DNA of 64,000 bases from CAVSUR01 sp963846005 (lineage in GTDB: Bacteria > Actinomycetota > Actinomycetes > Streptosporangiales > Streptosporangiaceae): positions 434,001 to 498,000 of the forward strand of contig CAWJUH010000003.1 of the NCBI GenBank assembly GCA_963846005.1, given 5' to 3'. Of this stretch, positions 52,978 to 61,290 are shown in pieces. The notes below the pieces were generated by a model that saw only the letters and a list, made by a program, of their open reading frames with translations, did no database searches and had not been told where the DNA came from. Each line of letters starts with the position of its first letter. Within the stretch, counting starts at the first letter, position 1. The position numbers and the translations under genes were made by a program.

Positions 52978-53862
52978 GTGGAGGTTCCGGACAGCGTCGG
53001 CGGGCTGACCGCGCTGCTGCGCGACGGCGGGTACCTCGCCGACCGGGGACTGGCCACCGCGCTGTTCGTGTCCTTGTCGCTGCGCCGCCCGATCCTGCTC
53101 GAAGGCGAGGTCGGGGTGGGCAAGACCGAGGTGGCCAAGGTGCTTGCCCAGGTGTTCGGGCGGCGGCTGATCCGGCTGCAGTGCTACGAGGGCATCGACA
53201 CCAGCCAGGCCCTGTACGAGTGGGACTACGCCCGCCAGATGCTGCACATCCGGGCGCTGTCGGAGCGCCAGCTGGCCGGGGCCGACGCCGAGCAGGCCGT
53301 CGACAAGCTGTTCGGGCCGAAGTTCCTGCTGGAGCGCCCGCTGCTGGAAGCGGTCCGGGCCGGCGACCAGGCGGTGCTGCTGATCGACGAGATCGACCGG
53401 GCCGACGACGAGTTCGAGGCGTTCCTGCTGGAGGTGCTGTCGGACTTCCAGCTCAGCATCCCCGAGGTGGGCACGATCGCGGCCGAGCGGCCGCCGATGG
53501 TGGTGCTGACCTCCAACCGGACCCGGGAGCTGCACGACGCGCTCAAGCGCCGCTGCCTCTACCACTGGATCGATTACCCGGCGGCCGAGCGGGAGACCGA
53601 GATCGTGCTGGTCCGGGCCCCCGGGGTGGCGCAGGAACTGGCCCGCAAGGTGGTGGCCGCGGTGCAGCGGCTGCGCGAGCTGGACCTGGCCAAGCCGCCC
53701 GGCGTCGCGGAGACCATCGACTGGGCCCGCACCCTGGACTTCCTCGGCGAGCCCGAGCTGACCCCGCAGGTCGCCGCGGACACCCTCGGCGCCGTGGTCA
53801 AGGAGCGCGACGACCTGGACCTGGTCCGCGACCACCTGGCCGAGATCACCTCCGGTGGCTGA
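52978..53862 (+). CDS. coxD: MoxR-type AAA+ ATPase, CoxD-like
   Basis: A 294-residue AAA+ protein with Walker A LEGEVGVGKTEVAKVL, Walker B AVLLIDEIDRADDEFEAFLL, sensor 1 MVVLTSNRTRELHDAL, and the arginine-finger region RRCLYHWIDYP. Its start is GTG 52978 and its end overlaps the next gene (GTGGCTGA). CoxD in Oligotropha is a MoxR ATPase needed to insert the sulfur and copper of the [CuSMoO2] centre. Here the gene is followed by a VWA protein and faces the CO dehydrogenase genes, which supports CoxD. Confidence 0.9.
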   Translation: MEVPDSVGGLTALLRDGGYLADRGLATALFVSLSLRRPILLEGEVGVGKTEVAKVLAQVFGRRLIRLQCYEGIDTSQALYEWDYARQMLHIRALSERQLAGADAEQAVDKLFGPKFLLERPLLEAVRAGDQAVLLIDEIDRADDEFEAFLLEVLSDFQLSIPEVGTIAAERPPMVVLTSNRTRELHDALKRRCLYHWIDYPAAERETEIVLVRAPGVAQELARKVVAAVQRLRELDLAKPPGVAETIDWARTLDFLGEPELTPQVAADTLGAVVKERDDLDLVRDHLAEITSGG

Positions 53863-55036
53863 CCCGGGCCGCCCGGCGGCGCCGGCCGCGGCCGGGCCGG
53901 ATCCGCCCGCCGCAGGTGCCCCGCTGGTCAGCCTGCTGACCGGGTTCGCCCGCGAGCTGCGCGTGGCCGGCCTCAGCGCCGGCACCGGTGACGTGCTGGC
54001 CTACGCCACGGCCATGGCCGCGCTGGACCCCTCCGACCTGACCGACCTGTACTGGGCCGGCCGGGCCACGCTGGTCAGCCGCCGGGAGGCCATCGCGGTC
54101 TACGACCGGGTGTTCCGCCAGTATTTCCTGGCCGCGGCCGCCCCGGCGCGGGAGCTGCTGACGATCAGGGCTCAGGCCGGCCCGGACGCCCCGGCCGTGC
54201 TGCAGGTCCCGGCCACCGAGCCGTCCGGGCCCGAGCGCGAGGAGCAGGAGGCGACGCTCGGGCTGATGGCGTCGGGCGCCGAGGCGCTGCGGCATAAGTC
54301 GTTCGCCGCGTGCACCCCCGCCGAGCTGGCCGCGGTGCGGCGGATCATGTCCCGGCTGCGGCTGACCCCGCCGCGGCGGCGGACCCGGCGGACGGCCGCC
54401 GCGGCCCGCGGCCGGGCCCCGGACCTGCGCCGGATGGCCCGCGAATCGATGCGGCTGCACGGCGAGCCGCCGCGGCTGTCCTACCGGCAGCGCCGGATCC
54501 GGCCCCGGCCGCTGATCCTGATCCTGGACGTGTCCGGCTCGATGGCCGACTACTCGCGGCACCTGCTGCAGTTCGCCTGGTCGGCCCGGCGGTCCGCGGC
54601 CCGGGTCGAGGTGTTCTGCTTCGGCACCCGGCTGACCCGGATTACCCGCGCCCTGGACCACCGCCGGCCCGACGAGGCGCTGGACCGGGCCGCGGCCGCG
54701 GTATTCGACTGGGAGGGCGGCACCCGGATCGGCACCTCGCTGGACAGGTTCGTCCGGGACTGGGGACGGCGCGGGCTGGCCCGCGGCGGCATCGTCATCA
54801 TCTGCTCCGACGGCCTGGACCGCGGCGACCCCGAGGTACTCGCGGCGGCGATGGAGCGGATCGCCCGGCTCAGCTACCGGGTGCTGTGGGTGAACCCGCA
54901 CAAGGGCGGCGACCCCGCTTTCCGGCCGAGCACGCTCGGCATGATGGTGGCGGCCCCGCACGTCGACCAGGTGCTGTCCGGGCATGATCTGCACAGCCTG
55001 GAGGACCTGGCGGCGCTGCTGCCGGCGCTCGGCTGA
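53855..55036 (+). CDS. coxE: VWA-domain protein CoxE
   Basis: A 393-residue protein with the CoxE layout: a helical N-terminal half, then a VWA domain starting RPRPLILILDVSGSMADYSR, with the metal-ion adhesion motif DxSxS, and continuing with FDWEGGTRIGTSLDRFVRDW and VIICSDGLDRGDP. It overlaps coxD by eight bases. CoxE works with the CoxD ATPase on maturation of CO dehydrogenase in Oligotropha. Expected to act in the cytoplasm. Confidence 0.9.
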   Translation: MADPGRPAAPAAAGPDPPAAGAPLVSLLTGFARELRVAGLSAGTGDVLAYATAMAALDPSDLTDLYWAGRATLVSRREAIAVYDRVFRQYFLAAAAPARELLTIRAQAGPDAPAVLQVPATEPSGPEREEQEATLGLMASGAEALRHKSFAACTPAELAAVRRIMSRLRLTPPRRRTRRTAAAARGRAPDLRRMARESMRLHGEPPRLSYRQRRIRPRPLILILDVSGSMADYSRHLLQFAWSARRSAARVEVFCFGTRLTRITRALDHRRPDEALDRAAAAVFDWEGGTRIGTSLDRFVRDWGRRGLARGGIVIICSDGLDRGDPEVLAAAMERIARLSYRVLWVNPHKGGDPAFRPSTLGMMVAAPHVDQVLSGHDLHSLEDLAALLPALG

Positions 55037-55100
55037 CCGTCCGCGGCGCAGCCGGAGGCCCGGCAGGGAGACAATAAGCTGCGACGACAAGGAGCAGCCG

Positions 55101-55376
55101 GTGCGGTGGAGCGTGGGCATCCAGGCCGAAGGCGAGACGGTGCTGTCACGCGAGCAGATCGTGGAGCTGGCCGATGCGGTCGCGGCCTGCGACGGGATCG
55201 CGACCGGCATCGGCACCGAGCGCTACGGCGCTCAGCTGGTCGTGCAGGCCGGCAGCCGGGACGAGGCGATCGAGAAGGCGTCCGGGGAGTTCGCCGCGGC
55301 CGCAGCCCGCGCCGGGCTGCCGGGCGCGCCGATCGTCCGGGTCGAGGCCGTCAGTGAGGACCAGGAGGACGGTTGA
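55101..55376 (+). CDS. Small alpha/beta protein in the cox cluster
   Basis: A 91-residue protein from GTG 55101 with AAGGAG seven bases upstream. It begins RWSVGIQAEGETVLSREQIV and contains LVVQAGSRDEAIEKASGEFA. The predicted pattern is strand-helix-strand-strand-helix-strand, like a ferredoxin-fold module; no cofactor residues are evident. I do not recognise the family. Its stop overlaps the TTG start of the next gene (TTGA), so the two are coupled and follow coxE. Confidence 0.68.
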   Translation: MRWSVGIQAEGETVLSREQIVELADAVAACDGIATGIGTERYGAQLVVQAGSRDEAIEKASGEFAAAAARAGLPGAPIVRVEAVSEDQEDG

Positions 55377-55795
55377 TCAGGCTCGGCTCGCTGGCCGGTT
55401 ACCCGTTCGAGGGACCGCGGCTGCTCGGCGGCTGGACCGCGCCGGTGGCCGCGGCGGTCTGGGCCATCGTCTACAAGCCAGAACCGGACACCCGGCCCGA
55501 GCGTTACGCGGTCATCGACGCCGGCCACTCCGATGACCTATCGGCCGAGCGCTTCCCGTTCGGCCACCCGCGGGCCCGCTGCTGGGAGCGCCGGGCCGGG
55601 TCGAAGTGGAAGGTCTACATCTGCACCTACGAGGTCCCCGGCGGCGGCCCCGGCCACCGCGAGCAGATCACCCGCGAGCTACTCGCGGTCTACCGCCCGC
55701 GCTGCAGCCCGGCCCAGTACGACCAGGCCTGGAAGGACGAGTGGATCGGCAGTGCCAGCCCCGGGGGGAGGACCCCCCGGGATCCCCCCGGGTAG
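55373..55795 (+). CDS. Hypothetical protein coupled to the 91-residue cox-cluster protein
   Basis: A 140-residue protein from TTG 55373, with AGGAGG upstream and a TTGA overlap with the previous gene. It reads AGYPFEGPRLLGGWTAPVAA, YKPEPDTRPERYAVIDAGHS and WKVYICTYEVPGGGPGHREQ. No TM helix or known motif. I do not recognise the family. The 3' end contains a perfect hairpin that may end transcription from both sides. Confidence 0.68.
   Translation: MIRLGSLAGYPFEGPRLLGGWTAPVAAAVWAIVYKPEPDTRPERYAVIDAGHSDDLSAERFPFGHPRARCWERRAGSKWKVYICTYEVPGGGPGHREQITRELLAVYRPRCSPAQYDQAWKDEWIGSASPGGRTPRDPPG
55760..55781. terminator. Bidirectional terminator between convergent cox units
   Basis: Perfect inverted repeat CCCGGGGGG, loop AGGA, CCCCCCGGG, inside the last codons of the + strand unit and 29 bases from the end of the - strand unit. 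It sits where both transcripts should stop. Confidence 0.65.
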
Positions 55796-55809
55796 CCGGA
55801 CCCTCGCGG

Positions 55810-56172
55810 TCAGCCGCGGGGGGCGTAGCCCACGGCATCGTGCAGGCGGGAGCGGCGGGTGCCCGACGCGGGGCGGGCCGGCTCGGGCACGGCCGGGCGC
55901 TCGGGCTGCGGGCCCGCCCCGGCGACGATCTCCTCGGCCATCCCGTACAGCAGCGGCAGCGCGCCGGCCACCACCCCGCCGGTCCGGTTGATGTGCTCCA
56001 CGCCGGGCCCGATCAGCTTCGCGTGCCCGACGATGGTGCGCACCAGTTCCGCGCACTCCTCCAGGTTCGCCGCCACCCGGGCCAGCAGTGTCCCCACCCA
56101 GTACAGGTAGCAGGCGAGCCCGGCGATCAGCAGCAGGATGTCGACGACCGTCAGCACCACCAGCAGCGTCAT
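55810..56172 (-). CDS. Small one-helix membrane protein 5 of the cox operon
   Basis: A 120-residue protein from ATG 56172. TM helix at about residues 3-27 (LLVVLTVVDILLLIAGLACY). A soluble helical part follows (NLEECAELVRTIVGHAKLIG), then a second weakly hydrophobic stretch (GGVVAGALPLLYGMAEEI) and a Pro-rich end. Its start overlaps the end of the previous gene by four bases. Family not recognised. It is the last gene of the coxMSL transcript as far as visible. Confidence 0.68.
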   Translation of the reverse strand: MTLLVVLTVVDILLLIAGLACYLYWVGTLLARVAANLEECAELVRTIVGHAKLIGPGVEHINRTGGVVAGALPLLYGMAEEIVAGAGPQPERPAVPEPARPASGTRRSRLHDAVGYAPRG

Positions 56173-56480
56173 GACCTCACCTTTCCGAGCACCCGGCCGA
56201 GGAACAGGTGGTGCTGCAGGCCTTCGGCCAGCACCGCCTCGACCCCGTCCGCGACCTGCGGGATGAGCACCGTGTCCTCGGTGTTGGCCGCGGCGGCCTT
56301 GAGCGTGTCCCGCACCGCCAGCACCCGGCGGTCGATGATCTTCACCAGGTAGATGAGGATGCTCAGCAGGGCGGCGACCGCGAGCACGACCACGAAGCCG
56401 ACGATGATCGCGGTCAGCCAGAGCGTGTGCTCGGTGGAGGACATGGCCAGTGCGGGCCGGGCCAGCACGTGCGGTTGCAT
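56169..56480 (-). CDS. Small one-helix membrane protein 4 of the cox operon
   Basis: A 103-residue protein from ATG 56480. TM helix about residues 21-47 (LWLTAIIVGFVVVLAVAALL then SILIYLV). A helical tail follows: KIIDRRVLAVRDTLKAAAAN and VADGVEAVLAEGLQHH. Overlaps the next gene by ATGA (56169-56172) and starts two bases after the previous one. Family not recognised. Confidence 0.68.
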   Translation of the reverse strand: MQPHVLARPALAMSSTEHTLWLTAIIVGFVVVLAVAALLSILIYLVKIIDRRVLAVRDTLKAAAANTEDTVLIPQVADGVEAVLAEGLQHHLFLGRVLGKVRS

Positions 56481-56482
56481 CG

Positions 56483-56755
56483 TCAGCCTCCCAGCCGGGC
56501 GCGGCCACGCTGCAGCCCGCCGATGATGATGGTGGCGTGCTCGATCGTGGTGCGCAGCGCGGCCAGCGGCGCGGTGTGCCGGACCGAGTCGCCGAGCGCA
56601 TCGTTGATCTTGGGTGCTTCCTCGCCGATCGAGCGGGCGAGCAGCAGAATCGGGACGACCAGGGCCACCACGACCAGCACGATCACGATCCCGATCGTGT
56701 AGCCGACCACCCAGCCGGTGGTCGAGGTGCCCGCGGCCAGCGCATGTGCGGTCAT
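56483..56755 (-). CDS. Small one-helix membrane protein 3 of the cox operon
   Basis: A 90-residue protein from ATG 56755. TM helix about residues 14-40 (GWVVGYTIGIVIVLVVVALV then VPILLLA), then a soluble tail SIGEEAPKINDALGDSVRHT and ALRTTIEHATIIIGGLQRGR. Layout is the same as its neighbours: short outside end, one helix, helical tail. Family not recognised. Confidence 0.68.
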   Translation of the reverse strand: MTAHALAAGTSTTGWVVGYTIGIVIVLVVVALVVPILLLARSIGEEAPKINDALGDSVRHTAPLAALRTTIEHATIIIGGLQRGRARLGG

Positions 56756-56775
56756 GTCATCGGCTCCCGGCCCGC

Positions 56776-57003
56776 TCAGACGGTCTCACAGAAATCCCGG
56801 ACCGGCTTCAGGCTGGCGTTGACCGAGGTCAGCCGCTCCGGTACCGGGCTGGTCAGCTGCGCGACGGCCTGCACGCCGCCGGTCGTGGTGCGCAGCGTGG
56901 CGCGGATCGCGCGCAGGTGGAAGATCACCCGCAGCAGGCCGGTCGCGATGATCGCGATGATCAGCGCGGCGATGATCAAAGTGGCCCACGCGGCAGCGGG
57001 CAT
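56776..57003 (-). CDS. Small one-helix membrane protein 2 of the cox operon
   Basis: A 75-residue protein from ATG 57003. TM helix about residues 5-28 (AWATLIIAALIIAIIATGLL) and a tail VIFHLRAIRATLRTTTGGVQ followed by PVPERLTSVNASLKPVRDF. AAAGGAG stands about four bases before the ATG. Family not recognised. Confidence 0.68.
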   Translation of the reverse strand: MPAAAWATLIIAALIIAIIATGLLRVIFHLRAIRATLRTTTGGVQAVAQLTSPVPERLTSVNASLKPVRDFCETV

Positions 57004-57030
57004 GGCCGTGCTCCTTTCCTCGGGTCCGGG

Positions 57031-57285
57031 TCAGCCGAGCAGCTTGGCGACCGAGCCGGCGTAGCGGACCGCGCCGACCGACACCTGCCGGACCGTTTCG
57101 TCGGTGGCGGCCAGCCCGTCCGGCACGCAGCTCACCTCGCCCGCCAGCGCCACCCCGCCGGCCAGGATCTCCTCGGTCGCGCCGCGGATCCGCTCCAGCG
57201 CGGCCAGCACCCGGTTCAGCAGCCAGACGACCACCGGCAAGACGACCAGCAGCAAGACGGCGTTGCCGATCCACCACAGCACCAT
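57031..57285 (-). CDS. Small one-helix membrane protein 1 of the cox operon
   Basis: An 84-residue protein from ATG 57285 after GGAAGGAG. TM helix about residues 3-25 (LWWIGNAVLLLVVLPVVVWL), then a tail RVLAALERIRGATEEILAGG and TVRQVSVGAVRYAGSVAKLL. It begins three bases after the coxG stop, so it is clearly in the cox transcript. Family not recognised. Confidence 0.7.
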   Translation of the reverse strand: MVLWWIGNAVLLLVVLPVVVWLLNRVLAALERIRGATEEILAGGVALAGEVSCVPDGLAATDETVRQVSVGAVRYAGSVAKLLG

Positions 57286-57288
57286 CGG

Positions 57289-57906
57289 TCAGCTCCTTCC
57301 CGCCCGCGCCGGGGCGCCGGGCGCGGCGGACTGGTACGGGACGAAGAACCGGCGGAACACCCGGCGCAGCGCCATCAGCGCGGCCTGCAGGCCGACGGTG
57401 AACCCCCGCGCGGGCGCCGCGGTGGCAGCCGCGATCTGCTCGGCCGACTCGCCGCGTTCCAGCCGCTCGATCCGGTCGGCCATGGTGGCGGCGAAGTCGC
57501 GCATCAGCACCGAGCTGACGTCGGAGATCATGCCCCGGCCGTACTGCGCCGCCGCGCCGGACAGCTGCAGGTCCTGGGTTACCCCGACCTTGGTGCCGCG
57601 GCCGGACCCGGCCAGCGTCGCGGTGATGTTCATGACCGCCTGGCCGCGGCCGCGGGCATCGGACCCGGCCGCATGCACCACCACCCGGCGGGCGGCCTCG
57701 TCCCGCTCGGTGATGTCGGCGGTGCCGGCGAACTGCAGCCGCACCGGGCCCATCCGGATCGCCACCTGGCCTTTGTAGGAATCGTTGCCGAGATCCTCGG
57801 TCAGCTCCGCGCCGGGCAGGCAGGAGGCCACCTGGGGGATGTTGCCGAAGAATTCCCACACCTTGCCGGCCGGCTGGGCGACCTCGAACTCATTGCGGAT
57901 CAGCAT
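57289..57906 (-). CDS. coxG: CoxG-like SRPBCC protein, CO dehydrogenase membrane recruitment
   Basis: A 205-residue protein from ATG 57906. The SRPBCC/CoxG domain (about residues 1-150) shows MLIRNEFEVAQPAGKVWEFF, ASCLPGAELTEDLG and DLQLSGAAAQYGRGMISDVS. The C-terminal 50 residues contain an amphipathic or membrane-seeking segment (LMALRRVFRRFFVPYQ). CoxG anchors CO dehydrogenase to the membrane in Oligotropha and delivers electrons via menaquinone in mycobacteria. Overlaps xdhC by seven bases. Confidence 0.9.
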   Translation of the reverse strand: MLIRNEFEVAQPAGKVWEFFGNIPQVASCLPGAELTEDLGNDSYKGQVAIRMGPVRLQFAGTADITERDEAARRVVVHAAGSDARGRGQAVMNITATLAGSGRGTKVGVTQDLQLSGAAAQYGRGMISDVSSVLMRDFAATMADRIERLERGESAEQIAAATAAPARGFTVGLQAALMALRRVFRRFFVPYQSAAPGAPARAGRS

Positions 57907-58862
57907 GGGGCGGCCTTCCTGGCATGGGCGGCGGGATCGGCCTCGAACGCGGCGCGGCATCCGGCCGAGCAGAAGTAGTAGGTGACGCCGCCGAGCGCGA
58001 GGGGCCGGCCGGCGGGCCCGGCGGGCACGGCCATCCCGCATACCGGGTCGGCCGCGGTGGCCGCCTCCGCCTCCGCCGGCCCGGCCGTCGCGGCCCGCGG
58101 GAGCGCGCCGGCCGCGCGCAGCTGGACCAGCTCGGCCAGGATGGCCACCGCGATCTCGGTGTGCGCGGTCCGGCCCAGGTCGAGCCCGGCCGGCACCTTG
58201 ACCCGGCGGAGCAGGGCCGGGTCGACGCCCCGGTCGGCCAGGTAGCCGAGCACGGCGGCCCCCCGCCGGGCCGAGCCGACCAGCCCGAGGTAGGCCGGCC
58301 GGGCGGCCACGGCCTGCTCGACCGCCTCCTCGTCGCCGTGCCCCTGGGTCGCGATCACCACCAGCGATCGCTCGTCCGCCGCGTCCGCGGTGAAGTCCGG
58401 GCCGTCGACCAGCTCGGCGCGCCAGCCGAGAGCGGCGGCGAGCCGGGTGAGCGCGCGCGCCATCGGCGACCGGCCGACCACCACCAGGTGCGGCACCGGC
58501 AGCATCGGCTCGACGTACACCTCCAGCGCGCCCTCGCTCTGGCATGAGATCGGCACGGCGGTCATCCCCTCCGGCATCGCCGCGCCGAACTGCTCAGGCG
58601 TGCCCAGCAGCAGCAGCCGGGGCTCGCCGGAGCTGATCACCTGCCGGGCCTCGCGGATCACCACCGGCTCGGCGCAGGCGCCGCCGATCCAGCCGTGCAG
58701 CTCGCCGGACGCGGTGATGATCGCCCGCGAGCCCTGCTGGCCGGACGAGGGGCCCTGCCGCCACACCACCGTGGCCAGCGCGAACACCTCGCCGCGGCGG
58801 GTCAGCTCGGCGGCCTGCTCCAGCACCTGCCAGCCGTCCAGGCCCGGCGGCGGCGCGGTCAC
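57900..58862 (-). CDS. XdhC/CoxF-family maturation protein fused to a YHS domain
   Basis: A 320-residue protein from GTG 58862. The XdhC_CoxI domain is at about residues 10-75 (EVFALATVVWRQGPSSGQQG, GELHGWIGGACAEPVVIREA) and the Rossmann XdhC_C domain at about 120-255 (HLVVVGRSPMARALTRLAAA, YLGLVGSARRGAAVL). Residues 270-320 form a YHS/TRASH-type metal-binding unit: DPVCGMAVP, then TYYFCSAGCRAAFEADP. XdhC proteins bring sulfurated molybdenum cofactor to hydroxylases. The YHS end is an addition that could bind copper, which the CO dehydrogenase active site needs; that link is inference. Confidence 0.9.
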   Translation of the reverse strand: MTAPPPGLDGWQVLEQAAELTRRGEVFALATVVWRQGPSSGQQGSRAIITASGELHGWIGGACAEPVVIREARQVISSGEPRLLLLGTPEQFGAAMPEGMTAVPISCQSEGALEVYVEPMLPVPHLVVVGRSPMARALTRLAAALGWRAELVDGPDFTADAADERSLVVIATQGHGDEEAVEQAVAARPAYLGLVGSARRGAAVLGYLADRGVDPALLRRVKVPAGLDLGRTAHTEIAVAILAELVQLRAAGALPRAATAGPAEAEAATAADPVCGMAVPAGPAGRPLALGGVTYYFCSAGCRAAFEADPAAHARKAAPC

Positions 58863-58895
58863 CGCGCGGCCTGCCCGGTCATCGGCCCGGCCCGG

Positions 58896-61286
58896 TCAGT
58901 CATCGGCCCGGACCGGCGGGGCGCCGGAGATGTCGCGGCGGTAGGTCAGCGCCTCCCACACCCGGTCGGGCAGCAGCGGCATGTCGATGTTGCGGACCCC
59001 GGTCGCCTCCAGCGCGTTCATCACCGCGTTCACGAACGCGGCCGGGCCGCCGACGGCGGCGCACTCGCCGATGCCCTTGGCGCCGATCGGGTGGTGCGGG
59101 CAGGGCGTGACCACCTCGCTGTGCAGCTCGAACCCGGGTGTCTCCCAGGCGGTCGGCAGCAGGTAGTCCATGTAGTTCGCGCCGATGCAGTTGCCCTCGG
59201 CGTCGAAGGTGATGAACTGCATGTTCGACATCGCGTACGCCTCGGTCAGACCGCCCATGATCTGGCCCTCGACGATCATCGGGTTGATCCGCACGCCGCA
59301 GTCGTCGACCGCGACCATCTTCAGCACGTCCCACACCCCGGTGGCCGGGTCCACCTCGACGGTCACGATGTACACGGCGAACGGCCAGGTCAGGTTGGGC
59401 GGGTCGTAGTATGCGGTATTCTCCAGGCCGGGCTCCATGCCGTCGGGCATGTTGGAGTAGGCGGCCATCGCGCACTCCTGGATGGTCACCCCGCGGTCGG
59501 GGGCGCTGCGCACGTAGAACCGGCCCAGCTCCCAGTCCACGTCCTCCTCCGAGACCTCCAGCAGGTGCGCGGCCAGCCGCCGGGCCTTGGCCCGGATCTT
59601 GCGCGACACCATGGACACCGCCGCGCCGGCCACCGGGGTGGACCGGGAGGCGTAGGTGCCCATGCCGAACGGCGCGGTGTCGGTGTCGCCCTCCTCGACC
59701 GTGACGTCGTCGGCCGGGATGCCCAGCTCGTGCGCGACGATCTGGGCCCAGGTCGTCTCGTGCCCCTGGCCCTGGCCGCGGGCCCCGGTGCGCAGGATGG
59801 CCTTGCCGGTCATGTGCACCTTGAGCTCGGCGGAGTCGAACATCTTGATGCCGAGGATGTCGTACTCGCGGCTGTTGCCCGCGCCGAGCGGCTCGGTCAT
59901 CGTCGAGATGCCGATGCCGAGCAGCCGCCCGCGCCCGCGCGCCTCAGCCTGCTCGCGCAGGAAGTCCGCGTAGCCGACGGCCTGCAGCCCGACGTCCAGG
60001 CACTTGCCGTACTGGCCGGAGTCGAGCAGGAAGCCGAACGGGGTGCGGTGCGGGAACTGGTCGTCGCGGACGAAGTTGACCCGCCGGAACTCCGCCTGGT
60101 CCAGGCCGAGGTCGGCGGCCGCGGCCTGCACCATCCGCTCCTGGAAGAACATCGCCTCGGTGACCCGGAACGAGCACCGGTAGGCCACCCCGCCGGGCGC
60201 CTTGTTGGTGTAGCTGCCGCGCGCGGTCAGGTGCGCGGCCGGGATGTCGTAGGCGGCGAACGCCGAGTGCATCAGCCCGATCTTGAACTTGCTCGGCTGG
60301 GCGTCGGCGAAGAACGCGCCGTGGTCGGCCTCGGTGTGCATCCGGACGCCGAGGATCTTGCCGTCCCGGCGCAGCGCCATCTCCCCGTCGAGGTAGACGT
60401 CGCGGGCGAATCCGGTGGAGATCAGGTTGCCGGATTTGTCCTCGATCCACTTGACCGGGCGCTCCAGCAGGATGGAGGCCAGGATCGAGCACACGTAGCC
60501 GGGGTAGACGGGGACCTTGTTGCCGAACCCGCCGCCGATGTCGGGGGAGATGATCCGGATCATGTGCTCGGGCAGCTCGGCCACCATCGCCACCGCGGCC
60601 CGGATGATGTGCGGGGCCTGCGTGGTCATGTACACGGTCAGCTTGGAGGTGGACCGGTCGAAGTCGGCGATCGACCCGCAGCACTCGATCGGCGAGGGAT
60701 GCGAGCGCGGGTAGTGCAGCTGCAGCCGCGACACCACGTCGGCGGCGGCGAACGCCGCGTCGGTGCCCGCGGCGTCGCCCACCTCCCACTGGTAGATGAC
60801 GTTGCTGTCCTGCCCTTCCTTGTCGTCGCGGATCAGCGCCGCGCCGTCGGCCAGCGCCTGCTCCGGGCTGACGATGACCGGCAGCGGCTCGTAGTCGACG
60901 TCGATCGCCTCGCACGCGTCCTTGGCGATGTAGGGGTCGTCGGCGATGACGCAGGCCACCTCCTGGCCCTGGAACCGGACCTTGTCGGTGGCGAGCACCG
61001 CCTGGGTGTCGTAGGACAGGGTCGGCATCCAGGCCAGGTTGCGGGTCGCCATCATCTCGCCGGTCAGCACCAGCTGCACGCCGGGAATCTCCCAGGCGCG
61101 GCTGGCGTCGATGGACTTGATCCGGGCGTGCGCCAGCGGGCTGCGCAGGATCTCCATGTGCAGCATGCCGGGCAGCGTGATGTCGTCGGTGTAGTTGCCC
61201 TTGCCGCGGATGAACCGGCTGTCCTCGACCCGCTTGCGGCTGGCGCCGAGGCCGCCGATCTTGATCTCGTCCAGTGCCTGGCTCAC
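58896..61286 (-). CDS. coxL: Aerobic CO dehydrogenase large subunit, form I
   Basis: A 796-residue molybdenum hydroxylase large subunit from GTG 61286. The active-site loop reads AYRCSFR (Cys near residue 371), the AYxCSFR motif that defines true form I CO dehydrogenases; form II has a different loop. Other features are IGGGFGNKVPVYPGYV, GQGQGHETTWAQIVAHELGI for the molybdopterin site, and PIGAKGIGECAAVGGPAAFV near the C-terminus with the conserved catalytic Glu. It oxidises CO to CO2 with CoxM and CoxS. coxS ends five bases upstream. Confidence 0.96.
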   Translation of the reverse strand: MSQALDEIKIGGLGASRKRVEDSRFIRGKGNYTDDITLPGMLHMEILRSPLAHARIKSIDASRAWEIPGVQLVLTGEMMATRNLAWMPTLSYDTQAVLATDKVRFQGQEVACVIADDPYIAKDACEAIDVDYEPLPVIVSPEQALADGAALIRDDKEGQDSNVIYQWEVGDAAGTDAAFAAADVVSRLQLHYPRSHPSPIECCGSIADFDRSTSKLTVYMTTQAPHIIRAAVAMVAELPEHMIRIISPDIGGGFGNKVPVYPGYVCSILASILLERPVKWIEDKSGNLISTGFARDVYLDGEMALRRDGKILGVRMHTEADHGAFFADAQPSKFKIGLMHSAFAAYDIPAAHLTARGSYTNKAPGGVAYRCSFRVTEAMFFQERMVQAAAADLGLDQAEFRRVNFVRDDQFPHRTPFGFLLDSGQYGKCLDVGLQAVGYADFLREQAEARGRGRLLGIGISTMTEPLGAGNSREYDILGIKMFDSAELKVHMTGKAILRTGARGQGQGHETTWAQIVAHELGIPADDVTVEEGDTDTAPFGMGTYASRSTPVAGAAVSMVSRKIRAKARRLAAHLLEVSEEDVDWELGRFYVRSAPDRGVTIQECAMAAYSNMPDGMEPGLENTAYYDPPNLTWPFAVYIVTVEVDPATGVWDVLKMVAVDDCGVRINPMIVEGQIMGGLTEAYAMSNMQFITFDAEGNCIGANYMDYLLPTAWETPGFELHSEVVTPCPHHPIGAKGIGECAAVGGPAAFVNAVMNALEATGVRNIDMPLLPDRVWEALTYRRDISGAPPVRADD

Positions 61287-61290
61287 GGCC

